Positions 46,188 through 53,932 of a stretch of 64,000 nucleotides of DNA are shown in pieces (positions within the stretch are counted from its first letter, which is position 1; every line of letters begins with the position of its first letter). The DNA is from Candidatus Anaeroferrophillus wilburensis (GTDB lineage: Bacteria > Desulfobacterota > Anaeroferrophillalia > Anaeroferrophillales > Anaeroferrophillaceae). The notes beneath the pieces are model-generated. The model ran no database searches. It worked only from the letters and a program-made list of their open reading frames with translations, and was not told the origin of the DNA. The stretch is taken from positions 62,001-126,000 of the forward strand of contig JAFGSY010000013.1 in the NCBI GenBank assembly GCA_016934315.1, given 5' to 3'. A program made the translations under genes and the position numbers.

Positions 46188-46823
46188 CTACAGATTATGA
46201 TAAAAAACATCATTCCGATGCCGCCTGATAATATGAGGAACACCCAGTTCCTTCCTTGTTTTGATAATCCTCGTCTTGTAGGGCAATGAAAAGGCCAGCG
46301 GATGACTTGGCTTCCCATTTCGCGAGGGAACAATCATCCCCTTCCCCTGGGCGGTCGCCTGGGGGATGCAGTCAACCAGGGCAGACAGGGTTTCAGGGGA
46401 AGACGGACGGTTGAGGAAATCAACCATGAACCATTGATCGCCGGCGGCCAGACAGGTCAAGGCCGCTTTCAGGGAGGTAATAATCGGCTGCTCCTTTTTC
46501 TCCGTCTCCACTGCCCAGACATCAAGGTCGCCAAGAAAATCCAGATACCCCTCAGTCTCCCGGCTATAGACAAAGATGATCCGTGAAAACCGGCCAGCCA
46601 CTCTCCGGAGAGCAGCATAGCACGCTTCCCGCACCTCAAGCTGGCAGGCCTTTGCCCCCAAGACCATCAGCACCGGGGCGGCATGGTCCATCTGCGGAGC
46701 CCTTGGAATCAAGGTTGCCACCGGTTCATAGTCCCTGGTAACCACCATTTCACCCCCACCCATGGCCACCAAACGGAGCAGATCCTGTTTGACGCGGGTA
46801 ATATTCAACACTTTTTTAATCAT
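46188..46823 (-). CDS. Phd/YefM-like domain fused to a degenerate MobA/MocA-type nucleotidyltransferase
   Basis: A 211-residue protein. Residues 1-45 read like a Phd/YefM antitoxin DNA-binding N-terminus (NITRVKQDLLRLVAMGGG, EMVVTRDYEPVATLIP). The rest has the fold signature of MobA/MocA NTP-transferases: PIITSLKAALTCL, a DxP-like VDFLNRPSSPETL, and IVPSRNGKPSHPLAFS with a final HIIRRH. The nucleotide-binding LAGGxSxRMG loop is replaced by MVLGAKACQLEVREAC, so catalysis is doubtful. It is the first gene of the leftward operon and may be a regulator that senses a nucleotide or molybdenum cofactor. Function is inferred. Confidence 0.7.
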   Translation of the reverse strand: MIKKVLNITRVKQDLLRLVAMGGGEMVVTRDYEPVATLIPRAPQMDHAAPVLMVLGAKACQLEVREACYAALRRVAGRFSRIIFVYSRETEGYLDFLGDLDVWAVETEKKEQPIITSLKAALTCLAAGDQWFMVDFLNRPSSPETLSALVDCIPQATAQGKGMIVPSRNGKPSHPLAFSLPYKTRIIKTRKELGVPHIIRRHRNDVFYHNL

Positions 46824-46934
46824 CGTGAAAAGATCCCCTGTCTGCTTTTAAAAAGTGATCTTCAGCCGCATTGGATGATGTAATGTTGCTCAAGCCGGGC
46901 TGCCAGTAAAATGCTTTTTGGCCATCGGTTCTGC

Positions 46935-46964
46935 TTGACTTACATTTTAATGGCCATTAAAATG
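46935..46964 (+). promoter_or_regulatory. Promoter overlapped by a perfect 22-bp palindrome
   Basis: Bases 46943-46964 form a perfect palindrome with 11-base arms (CATTTTAATGG and its complement). It fills the spacer and -10 of a sigma-70-like promoter: TTGACT at 46935-46940, 17 bp, TAAAAT at 46958-46963. A dimeric repressor bound here would block the promoter. The site lies in the divergent gap 46824-47356, which is clearly AT-richer than the flanks and contains no convincing gene. A candidate binder is the Phd-like protein encoded at 46188-46823. Confidence 0.7.
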
Positions 46965-47110
46965 CACATTAAAAAAGATTTGTCAAATTTTTTCTATCTG
47001 CTCCGTCATCAGCATAACAACCTGCCCGGCAAAAATGCCTGGATAAGACAAATTATCAGATATTATAAGCCCATTTATGTAATAAATAGTTATTATAAGT
47101 TATTTTCTTC

Positions 47111-47140
47111 TTGCATATCACTGAATCTGCATGCTATATG
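47111..47140 (+). promoter_or_regulatory. Possible second promoter before leader element B
   Basis: TTGCAT (47111-47116) and TATATG (47135-47140) are 18 bp apart and would start transcription near 47147, 24 nt before the repeated leader element. This is weaker than the palindrome promoter and may not be used. Confidence 0.3.
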
Positions 47141-47170
47141 CGGCAGTTGTTAACGACCTCTAATAAAAAT

Positions 47171-47334
47171 GAACTCGCAACAACCGGCAAAAAGCTTTTA
47201 AAAACCGGATGGCACAATAACGGCTCAGATTCGAGGCAGGCAAAACCTGAGGAATGGGTTTTGTACATCCAGTGCAACCCAGTGAGGAAGGTTGTCGCTT
47301 AACGGAGAAGATGACGTTGCTACAAAGCCATCAA
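47171..47334 (+). ncRNA. Repeated structured leader element, copy B (upstream of ccsA-like operon)
   Basis: This is the plus-strand partner of 32279-32440. Conserved blocks include GGCAAAAAGCTTT, ACCGGATGGC, GCAAAACCTGA, CAACCCAGTGA and AAGCCATCAA. The CAACC/GGTTG helix (47275-47279, 47290-47294) and GATG/CATC (47310-47313, 47329-47332) are kept, and GGATG pairs with CATCC (47266-47270). The 5' and 3' ends have changed together: GCAAC/GTTGC here, AACAACT/AGTTGTT in copy A. Indels of 1, 1 and 2 nt between copies break any common reading frame, which argues against coding. It ends 22 nt before the CcsA-like ATG. Confidence 0.7.
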
Positions 47335-47356
47335 TAAAAAATCATGATCGTCACTC

Positions 47357-48076
47357 ATGCTCGCAATTACTCTTGCCCTTTATAGCGCCGCCTTGCTCCT
47401 GACCTGGTTGAAGAAATCCGGTTATAGCCAGACCATCATGCTTATCGCCCTACTTCTTCATGGCTGGCAGATGGTCGCATACACCCTTGAGACCCATCAT
47501 CTGCCGGTGTTCACCCCGGCGGCATCACTCACCTTCACCGCATTCATTCTCAGCCTGACAACTCTTTTCATCAGCACGCAAACAGCAGCTCCCCTGCCAG
47601 TGCGACGCTGGGCACTCGTGACAACCACCCTTCTGCTCGGTACTGCCCTTTTGTGGCCTCAGGCACCGCCCTGTTTTGATTACAACCACATCTATCCCTA
47701 TGCGGTTGCCTTCCATGCTTTCCGCCGCCTGGCACTGGCGGCGGCACTGTTCGCAACGGCCCTGTTTTTAAGCACCTTCACTCTGAATAGCCAGAGCAAC
47801 CAAGCCGGCATCGTTCGCCACCAGGGAAGAACGGCTCTCCTGATCACGGCAGTCTTCTACCTGCTCTCAGAAGATACCGGCATTATCTGGTGCCTGAATG
47901 GCTGGGCCGATGTCTGGCGCTGGACGCCCGGGTTTATTATTTCGTCCATGGTTATCATGTTTCTGATGCTGATTCTGCATCTCCCTGGTGGCAGCCTGAA
48001 AGACAGATCCTGGTATACCGTTCTCGGGCTGCTCTGCGGTCCTCTGATGCTCATTGCCCAGCTTTACAAACCGTAG
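47357..48076 (+). CDS. CcsA-like cytochrome c assembly / heme-handling membrane protein
   Basis: A 239-residue inner-membrane protein with seven or eight TM helices. It resembles a short CcsA: PYAVAFHAFRRLALAAALF matches the conserved-histidine helix, and GWADVWRWTPGF is in the place of the tryptophan-rich WWD heme motif, but the Asp is Thr and the following KE is missing. True CcsA presents heme for attachment to apocytochromes (System II). The ResB-like gene follows by 8 bp, which strengthens the assignment. The weakened WWD motif suggests a specialised role. No SD is seen for ATG 47357. Confidence 0.75.
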   Translation: MLAITLALYSAALLLTWLKKSGYSQTIMLIALLLHGWQMVAYTLETHHLPVFTPAASLTFTAFILSLTTLFISTQTAAPLPVRRWALVTTTLLLGTALLWPQAPPCFDYNHIYPYAVAFHAFRRLALAAALFATALFLSTFTLNSQSNQAGIVRHQGRTALLITAVFYLLSEDTGIIWCLNGWADVWRWTPGFIISSMVIMFLMLILHLPGGSLKDRSWYTVLGLLCGPLMLIAQLYKP

Positions 48077-48084
48077 GTTTTCAG

Positions 48085-48906
48085 ATGAGAGTTCCTCCGA
48101 TCATCGCTTCTTTGCGTTTCACCACCGGCATGCTGACGACCCTTACCCTCTGGTTTGCCGCCTTCCCCCCCCTGGTCAAGCTGGGCGGCGGCCGCAAAGT
48201 AATTAAGGCCATGAATCATGGCATGCTGATCGACTGGCTGTGTCAGGAAAGCGCCGGCAGTCTGCCGCTGAAATTATGGTTCGCCGGCCTTTGCCTCCTC
48301 ATGGGGCTGCTGGCCCTGAACCTCATCACCTGCACCTGGCGAAGGTTTCTGCCCACGTTGCACGACAACAGCAAAAAGTGGCTGATGTTCCTCATTCACC
48401 TGGTTTTCGGCCTCCTGGTTGTCTGTCACGGGGCCGGCTTTTTCTGGGGCTGGCGCCCATCGCCGATCATGGCACATACTGGTGAAACCTTCGCGTTGCC
48501 CAACGGCTGGCAGCTCTCCATTGACGATATCACCTTCAATGATGACCCTGCCATCCTCGCCAAACCTCGCCGGCAATGGACCTATAACGATTTTGACTAC
48601 CGACATAACAGCACCCGGATACGTCTCATCCAAAACAACACATTGATAGCTGCCGGCAGGGTTGCCACCTACGAGCCGCTGCAAGATGGTTCACTCCAAG
48701 TGACCCTGCTCGGCTTCATTGCACCGGCTCAAGACTCACAAACCCCCGGCGTCCACCTGAGAATCACCCGGGCACCTCTGGCCCGCCCGACCATCTGGCT
48801 CTTTCACCTGATGATCCTGCTGACATTTTCATACTGCATCATAACATGGCGATCACCGTCGACTGACCGTCAGACACATAAAATAACCGAGGATAAGGAG
48901 GAATAA
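48085..48906 (+). CDS. ResB/CcsB-like cytochrome c biogenesis protein
   Basis: A 273-residue membrane protein with the ResB plan. TM1 (about 8-30), TM2 (PLKLWFAGLCLLMGLLALNL) followed by the TCTWRRF motif, TM3 (LMFLIHLVFGLLVVCHGAG), a periplasmic beta-rich domain of about 130 residues, and a final TM near 243-260. It lacks much of the large domain of full-length ResB (often above 400 residues). ATG 48085 gives the natural N-terminal helix; the frame upstream overlaps the CcsA-like gene. With that gene it forms a reduced CcsBA-type pair. One base separates its stop from the next ATG. Confidence 0.8.
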   Translation: MRVPPIIASLRFTTGMLTTLTLWFAAFPPLVKLGGGRKVIKAMNHGMLIDWLCQESAGSLPLKLWFAGLCLLMGLLALNLITCTWRRFLPTLHDNSKKWLMFLIHLVFGLLVVCHGAGFFWGWRPSPIMAHTGETFALPNGWQLSIDDITFNDDPAILAKPRRQWTYNDFDYRHNSTRIRLIQNNTLIAAGRVATYEPLQDGSLQVTLLGFIAPAQDSQTPGVHLRITRAPLARPTIWLFHLMILLTFSYCIITWRSPSTDRQTHKITEDKEE

Positions 48907-48907
48907 G

Positions 48908-50890
48908 ATGCGCATTGGACGTTTAGTGCTGCTCGCCGGACTGCTGGCTGTTTTGGCCATGGCAATTCCATGGGCCGCCCACGCGGAGGAACCTGCCGCC
49001 AACAACAAGGTTTTCAGTCTTGGCGAAATAGTGGTTACCGGCCAGAATGAGACGATCAACAAAATCAGCACCAGCCAAACCATTGACATGGAAAAGTTGC
49101 AGCTTACCAACAGCATCACCGTCGGCGATGCCCTTGCTACCCTGCCGGGAGTTTTTCCGACAATCGGCACCAAAAATGAACAATACTTCACGATCCGCGG
49201 CTTCAACCAGCGTTACGTACCTATTTTTTACGATGGCATTCCCATCTCAGTGCCCAATGACGGTTATGTTGATGCCGGGATACTGAGCACCGACAATCTT
49301 TCACAGGTCACGGTCAGCAAGGGGATCAGCTCCGTCCTGTACGGCACCAATACCATGGGTGGCGTCATCAACCTGGTAAGCCGTAAACCGGAAAAAACCT
49401 TTGAAGGCGACATCACGCTCGGAGCAATGGAAGTCGATGGCTACCGGGCCGCCATCAACCTCGGAACTCGCCAGGACAACTGGTACCTGATGGCCGGCGC
49501 GAGCCGCCTTGATCAGCGCACCTTCAATCTTTCCAGCGACTTTGATGACGAGATTAATCAGGAAAGCGGCAACCGCAACAATGCCGAACGGAAAACCAGC
49601 ACCGGTTCGATGAAAATAGGCTGGCTGCCGGCAGACGGACATGAATATGCCATCGGCGTCAACGCCGTCGAAGCTGAGCGGGATGTACCGCCCCATACCT
49701 TTGCCACCAGCGGTCGGGAACTGAAATACTGGCGCTTCACCAACTGGGACAAACTGACCACCTACCTAATCGGCAACTCACGGCTCATGGACGGTCTGGA
49801 GCTGAAAACCAGACTGTTTCGCGACGACTACGAAAACACCCTTGATTCCTACGATAACGACAGCTATGCCACCCAGTTCACCGGAAGGGCCTTTCACAGC
49901 CTCTATGATGATTATTCCTGGGGCGGCTCACTGACCCTGCGCAGCGAACAGCTGTCGCGGCAGACACTCAGCCTGGCATTTCACTACAAGGAAGACGTCC
50001 ATAAGGAACAGGGCGATCGTGGAGACCCCTGGGAACGCTATGAGGCTACCACCTATTCATTGGGCCTGGAAAATGATATCCGGGTTACCGACCATTTTTC
50101 GGTGGTCATGGGTGCCAGCTACGATCTGCAGGATCCGGAATATGTCAATGGAGCACCGGTACGCGACAGCGACGACACCCTCAATCCCCAGGCCGGCATA
50201 AACTGGATGATCAACGACCAGCTCATTGTCCACGCCTCTGTCGGCCGGAAAACACGCTTTCCCACTCTGAACGAACTGTATTCCAGTTATCTCGGCAGCA
50301 GCATTCCTAATCCTGATTTGAAGAAAGAAACGGCGGTCAACTATGAGGTCGGCATCGACTATGACCTTGCCGGCCATACCCAGATGGCTCTGTGCCTGTT
50401 CTATTCAGATGTTGAAGATCTCATTGTCCGCCGCTATCTGCCGGCAGGCGACATGTATGACAATGTAGGTAAAGCCCGCTTTCAAGGGCTTGAGGCCTCC
50501 ATGCATTCAACCCTGCTGCCGCGCCAGGACATCAACGCCAACTATACCTTTCTCGATGCCGAAGACCAGTCCGCGGAACGAACCAGCGACCATTTAGAAG
50601 AGGTTCCACGCCATAAGTTCTACCTCAGCGACCTGATTAAGGTAACCGACCGGGTGCGCCTGTTCATGGAATTAGAAGTACACGGCAAACGCTGGGAGCA
50701 GGATCTCAGCGGCCAGTGGAACAGGATTGACGGCTTTTCCCTCGTGAATGCCAAGGTCATGGTTAACCTGCCGCATAATCTTGATATCGAGGCCGGCTTC
50801 CAGAACCTGCTGGACAAGGACTATGAATTGAGCACCGGCTTCCCCCGCCCGGGACGGACGGCCTTTGCTGAAGTGAAATACAGTTTCTAA
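48908..50890 (+). CDS. TonB-dependent outer-membrane receptor
   Basis: A 660-residue receptor. A signal peptide (about 1-26, cut after AHA) is followed by a TonB-box-like GEIVVTG, a plug domain with FTIRGFNQRYVPIFYDGIP and SSVLYGTNTMGGVINLVSRKP, and a 22-strand barrel ending in EVKYSF with the C-terminal aromatic residue. The family imports scarce ligands such as metal chelates, heme or cobalamin using TonB energy; the ligand cannot be read from sequence. The operon context (CcsA/ResB-like pair, CxxCH protein) suggests heme, iron or a metal complex. No exbB, exbD or tonB lies in the window. Confidence 0.93.
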   Translation: MRIGRLVLLAGLLAVLAMAIPWAAHAEEPAANNKVFSLGEIVVTGQNETINKISTSQTIDMEKLQLTNSITVGDALATLPGVFPTIGTKNEQYFTIRGFNQRYVPIFYDGIPISVPNDGYVDAGILSTDNLSQVTVSKGISSVLYGTNTMGGVINLVSRKPEKTFEGDITLGAMEVDGYRAAINLGTRQDNWYLMAGASRLDQRTFNLSSDFDDEINQESGNRNNAERKTSTGSMKIGWLPADGHEYAIGVNAVEAERDVPPHTFATSGRELKYWRFTNWDKLTTYLIGNSRLMDGLELKTRLFRDDYENTLDSYDNDSYATQFTGRAFHSLYDDYSWGGSLTLRSEQLSRQTLSLAFHYKEDVHKEQGDRGDPWERYEATTYSLGLENDIRVTDHFSVVMGASYDLQDPEYVNGAPVRDSDDTLNPQAGINWMINDQLIVHASVGRKTRFPTLNELYSSYLGSSIPNPDLKKETAVNYEVGIDYDLAGHTQMALCLFYSDVEDLIVRRYLPAGDMYDNVGKARFQGLEASMHSTLLPRQDINANYTFLDAEDQSAERTSDHLEEVPRHKFYLSDLIKVTDRVRLFMELEVHGKRWEQDLSGQWNRIDGFSLVNAKVMVNLPHNLDIEAGFQNLLDKDYELSTGFPRPGRTAFAEVKYSF

Positions 50891-50908
50891 ACGAGAGGGA
50901 AAACAACC

Positions 50909-51958
50909 ATGACCCGAAACAACCTGATTTTTCTGTTGCTTGGCCTCATCCTTACCATTAGCGGCACCAGTCAATCCCTGGAAGCCTCCGAGATGGCCAA
51001 CCAGGCAATGACGCTGCAGGGCGCCGTTCGCCAGGAACTGACCATTCAAACCGAGGCGCTGGCTGATTTCGAATCACAGACTGTCCAGTTCAACGATCTC
51101 AGCCGGGATGGGACTAATCGTGGCATCATTCATTACCGCGGGGTGCCGCTGCGCATCCTGCTGGAACTGGCCGGCATTGCCAAAGCTGACCAGGGCTTCA
51201 ATAAACTCGTAGACCTAGCTGTCGTCGTGGAAAACAACAATGGCCAAAAAATTGCTCTTTCCTGGGGGGAAATTTTCTTTCGCCTGCCGGGCAATGTTCT
51301 GATCGCCTATACCGGCACCCCTCTGCAGCCGGGTCACCTCAACTGCGGCCGCTGCCATGAAAAAGAGGTATACGAACCTCGGCTGGCGGTTCAGCAAAGA
51401 ACAATCGCTTATCCAAAGCTCTTGATCACCGGTGACCGCTGGGCTGACCGGGCCCTGGAAGGGGTCACAAAGATCACCGTCGTTGAGCTCCCCCCCCAAC
51501 CTGGAAATCGCAAGCTTGATCCACTCTATGCCCCCGAAACCCTGATTACCGGTGCCGTTGCCAAGCCGATGACGGTCACCTCACTACCCGCCGATCTCCC
51601 CCGCCAGGAAATAAAGGCATTTCCAGTTGGCGAAGGCCGCCTCTACCATGGCCCCGGGGAATGCACTTTTTCGGGAGTTGCCTTCCAGGATCTCATCGCC
51701 AGGAGCAGCCCAACCGCCGACCTGAATACAGTAATCATGGCCTGGGCGCCAGATGGCTACCGCTCGTTGTTCTCCTTGGGTGAACTGCAGCTTGGCAGAG
51801 ATGGCGACCGAATGCTGTTCGCCGATCAGCGGGAAGGCAAGCAGCTCCACAAGAACGGCCGCTTCGTTCTGGTTTCGCCTGCCGACCTGATGGCCGACCG
51901 CTGGCTCAAAGCCGTTGGCCGCATCGAGATCATCTCTTTGGACCAGCCATCCCGCTGA
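50909..51958 (+). CDS. Secreted SUOX-fold-like protein with a CxxCH heme motif
   Basis: A 349-residue exported protein with a signal peptide of about 26 residues (cut after LEA). Two tandem regions each look like the oxidoreductase molybdopterin-binding fold: FNDLSRDGTNRGIIHYRGVPLRILLELAG (quoted in part) and YHGPGECTFSGVAFQDLIA. Between them a CGRCH motif, a possible c-type heme attachment site, lies near residue 147. No cofactor-binding cysteine typical of sulfite oxidases is obvious. It closes the operon of a CcsA/ResB-like pair and a TonB receptor; this heme protein could be the client of that pair. Function unknown. Confidence 0.72.
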   Translation: MTRNNLIFLLLGLILTISGTSQSLEASEMANQAMTLQGAVRQELTIQTEALADFESQTVQFNDLSRDGTNRGIIHYRGVPLRILLELAGIAKADQGFNKLVDLAVVVENNNGQKIALSWGEIFFRLPGNVLIAYTGTPLQPGHLNCGRCHEKEVYEPRLAVQQRTIAYPKLLITGDRWADRALEGVTKITVVELPPQPGNRKLDPLYAPETLITGAVAKPMTVTSLPADLPRQEIKAFPVGEGRLYHGPGECTFSGVAFQDLIARSSPTADLNTVIMAWAPDGYRSLFSLGELQLGRDGDRMLFADQREGKQLHKNGRFVLVSPADLMADRWLKAVGRIEIISLDQPSR

Positions 51959-51983
51959 TATAACCAGCAAAAAGCAGCTTCTC

Positions 51984-52028
51984 CCACCAAAAACCCCCAG
52001 GCTTTGCAGGTCTGGGGGTTTTTGGTGG
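51984..52028 (+). terminator. Intrinsic terminator after the TonB operon
   Basis: CCACCAAAAACCCCCAG (51984-52000) pairs perfectly over 17 bp with CTGGGGGTTTTTGGTGG (52012-52028), with an 11-nt loop. It is T-rich on both strands and should end transcription. Confidence 0.9.
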
Positions 52029-52147
52029 CCGGAAAATTAAAAACAACCCGATCTGGTAAAAGTTCATTTTTTAGGGTATGACATGGTGAGGCTCCATTTC
52101 ATGGAGTTCGACAGCACTCATCCGACTGGCAAACCATTCCTGAGCCC

Positions 52148-53080
52148 ATGCAAAGCCACAGACAGCAGGTAACAGACAACACCGACAGCCACCAGGAAAA
52201 GCAGGTCATCTATCTCGGCCTGGTGATCAACATGGTGCTCATCATCGTCAAAATAGCCGGTGGCATGCTGGTATCATCCCTGGCCCTGGTCGCCGATGGC
52301 ATCCATTCCCTCTCCGACCTGATGACCGATATCATTGTTCTCTGGGGTCTTTCCCTGGCCGCCCGGCCGGCGGATGAAAGTCACCCCTTCGGTCACGGGA
52401 AGCTGGAAACCCTGGCCTCACTGATTGTTGCCGGCGTCCTCCTGGCCGTCGGTCTGGGGATCATGAAAAAAGCCTACTTCTGCCTCTTCCACGGCGCCCC
52501 CCTACCCATCAATCCACGCTGGGTGCTGGGGATTGCCCTGGCCTCGGTCATTCTGAAAGAGTTCGCCTATCAGAGAACCATCTCCCTTGCCAACCGCCTC
52601 CATAGTCCCGCCCTGGAAGCCAACGCCTGGCATCACCGATCGGATGCGCTGTCGTCACTGGTGGTCTGTTTCGGGGCTGGCGCCGGCTGGCTGGGCTGGC
52701 AGCAGGGAGACCTGGCGGCCGGACTGGTGGTGGGCGGCATGATCGCTTATGTCGCCCTGAAGATGGGCTGGCAGGGGTTGGGACAGCTGGTGGAACGGGC
52801 CGCTTCACCGGCCATCCAGCAGGAGATTGAAGCAGCCATCAACAATTTCCCCGGCATCCTTTCCTGGCATCATCTGCGCACCAGGAGGGTGGGCCGGGAG
52901 GTGTTTCTTGATGTCCACGTTCTGGTGCCGGGCGAGATGACGGTCGCCGCCAGCCATGACCTGGCCGATCAACTGGAAGAGTTTCTCAAGGAAACCCTCT
53001 CCTATCCCCTGAACATCATTATTCACATCGAACCGGGCAATGAAGGGCAGACCGCTTCAACACCTGCCGAACACTACTAA
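52148..53080 (+). CDS. Cation diffusion facilitator (CDF) family metal exporter
   Basis: A 310-residue inner-membrane antiporter for divalent metals. Six TM helices carry the CDF metal sites: LVADGIHSLSDLMTD in TM2 and HHRSDALSSL in TM5, plus HPFGHGKLETLASL. The C-terminal cytoplasmic domain (HHLRTRRVGREVFLDVHVLV) is the usual dimerising metal sensor. The first Asp/His site HxxxD-like pattern (DGIHSLSD, HHRSD) is consistent with zinc, iron or manganese. A small CTCCAT/ATGGAG hairpin (52092-52106) precedes the gene. Confidence 0.94.
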   Translation: MQSHRQQVTDNTDSHQEKQVIYLGLVINMVLIIVKIAGGMLVSSLALVADGIHSLSDLMTDIIVLWGLSLAARPADESHPFGHGKLETLASLIVAGVLLAVGLGIMKKAYFCLFHGAPLPINPRWVLGIALASVILKEFAYQRTISLANRLHSPALEANAWHHRSDALSSLVVCFGAGAGWLGWQQGDLAAGLVVGGMIAYVALKMGWQGLGQLVERAASPAIQQEIEAAINNFPGILSWHHLRTRRVGREVFLDVHVLVPGEMTVAASHDLADQLEEFLKETLSYPLNIIIHIEPGNEGQTASTPAEHY

Positions 53081-53087
53081 CTCTTTT

Positions 53088-53603
53088 TCAGACCAGGTTT
53101 TTTACTGCTCTGAGAACCGCTTCATAATCCGGCTCATCGGTAACCTCTTTGACCAGCTGCCGGTAGCGGACAATACCCTGCCGGTCAATGACAAAAACCG
53201 CCCGGGCCAGCAACCGCAATTCCTTGAGCAGCACCCCATAGGCGATCCCGAAGGAAGCATTGAAGTGATCGGAAAGGGTAATCACCTTGTCGATGCCGGC
53301 CGCACCGCACCACCGCTTCTGGGCAAACGGCAGATCCATGCTGACAGTGACAATCGCCACCTCGTCACCGAGATCTGCAGCCGCTTGATTAAACCGCCTG
53401 GTTTCCATATCGCATACCGGCGTATCCAGCGACGGCACCGAGCAGAGAACGCTGACCTTGCCTGAGAACTCTGACCGTTTGACCTTGCCAAGATCATTGT
53501 CAAGCAGTTCAAAGTCCGGCGCCGTGTCGCCCACCTGCAGCTCATCGCCGCACAGGGTTAAGGGATTGCCGTGGATGGTAATCATACCCGTTCGTTCCTT
53601 CAT
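53088..53603 (-). CDS. tpx: Thiol peroxidase (atypical 2-Cys peroxiredoxin)
   Basis: A 171-residue enzyme that reduces hydroperoxides using thioredoxin. The peroxidatic cysteine is in SVPSLDTPVCDMETRRFN and the resolving cysteine in RWCGAAGIDKV. ATG 53603 (MKERTG) is chosen because GGAGGGAG lies just before it; another in-frame ATG lies four codons upstream. A promoter-like block is at 53828-53855, leaving a 220-nt leader that holds restriction-modification remnants. Confidence 0.95.
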   Translation of the reverse strand: MKERTGMITIHGNPLTLCGDELQVGDTAPDFELLDNDLGKVKRSEFSGKVSVLCSVPSLDTPVCDMETRRFNQAAADLGDEVAIVTVSMDLPFAQKRWCGAAGIDKVITLSDHFNASFGIAYGVLLKELRLLARAVFVIDRQGIVRYRQLVKEVTDEPDYEAVLRAVKNLV

Positions 53604-53659
53604 TTCTCCCTCCATGAATGATGTTAGTCGTTCTGCAGATCGCTGACAATCAGGAGAAA

Positions 53660-53722
53660 CTACCCCAGGGACGCCTCCAGGTCGTCAACAATTTCAGCTG
53701 CCAGAATCTCCGGCACCGCCAT
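53660..53722 (-). pseudogene. Possible remnant of a type I methyltransferase (HsdM) C-terminus
   Basis: A 20-codon frame beginning at ATG 53722 reads PEILAAEIVDDLEASLG then stop. This resembles the C-terminal helix of type I restriction-modification HsdM proteins. It is far too short to function and follows the HsdR-like fragment. It is a plausible scar only; a chance match cannot be excluded. Confidence 0.35.
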
Positions 53723-53735
53723 GATCGACGACCTC

Positions 53736-53807
53736 TCAGGCCGCCCTGATCAGCAACGCATCAAACTGTTCTCGAACCTGCTGTTCCGGTGTCAGACGAA
53801 CACTCCT
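53736..53807 (-). pseudogene. Possible remnant of a type I restriction subunit (HsdR) N-terminus
   Basis: A short frame ending at 53736 reads RLTPEQQVREQFDALLIRAA then stop. This closely resembles the N-terminus of type I restriction endonuclease R subunits. GGAAAGGAG lies just upstream at SD distance, but no ATG or GTG start is in frame. It sits 14 bp from the HsdM-like fragment, so the two may be what remains of a deleted hsd locus. Confidence 0.4.
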
Positions 53808-53827
53808 TTCCCATGGCAGTTCACCTG

Positions 53828-53855
53828 AATATATCCGACGGGCGCAAAATGTCAA
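53828..53855 (-). promoter_or_regulatory. Promoter X, near-duplicate of the recQ promoter
   Basis: On the minus strand TTGACA (53855-53850) and TATATT (53833-53828) are 16 bp apart. The block from about 53856 to 53799 is roughly 80% identical by eye to 55949-55890 upstream of recQ, including CTGCCATG and GGAGTGTT downstream. It probably drives the remnant ORFs and then tpx. Confidence 0.6.
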
Positions 53856-53932
53856 TACAAGCGGGATAGTTGCAAGAAACCGGACAGATTATTGCGGCGG
53901 CAGGTTTCCCAAACAGCAGGACAACGAACCGG

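Noticed and set aside
47111-47302. A 63-codon frame across element copy B as a small gene
   Set aside because: The equivalent frame in copy A is broken by 1- and 2-nt indels and ends differently, so the conservation is not of a protein.
47171-47334. Identification of the repeated element as a cobalamin, TPP, c-di-GMP or Moco riboswitch
   Set aside because: None of the hallmark blocks I know (B12 box, TPP CTGAGA pair, GEMM tetraloop-receptor segment) is present. A Moco match could not be judged from memory; a covariance search is needed.
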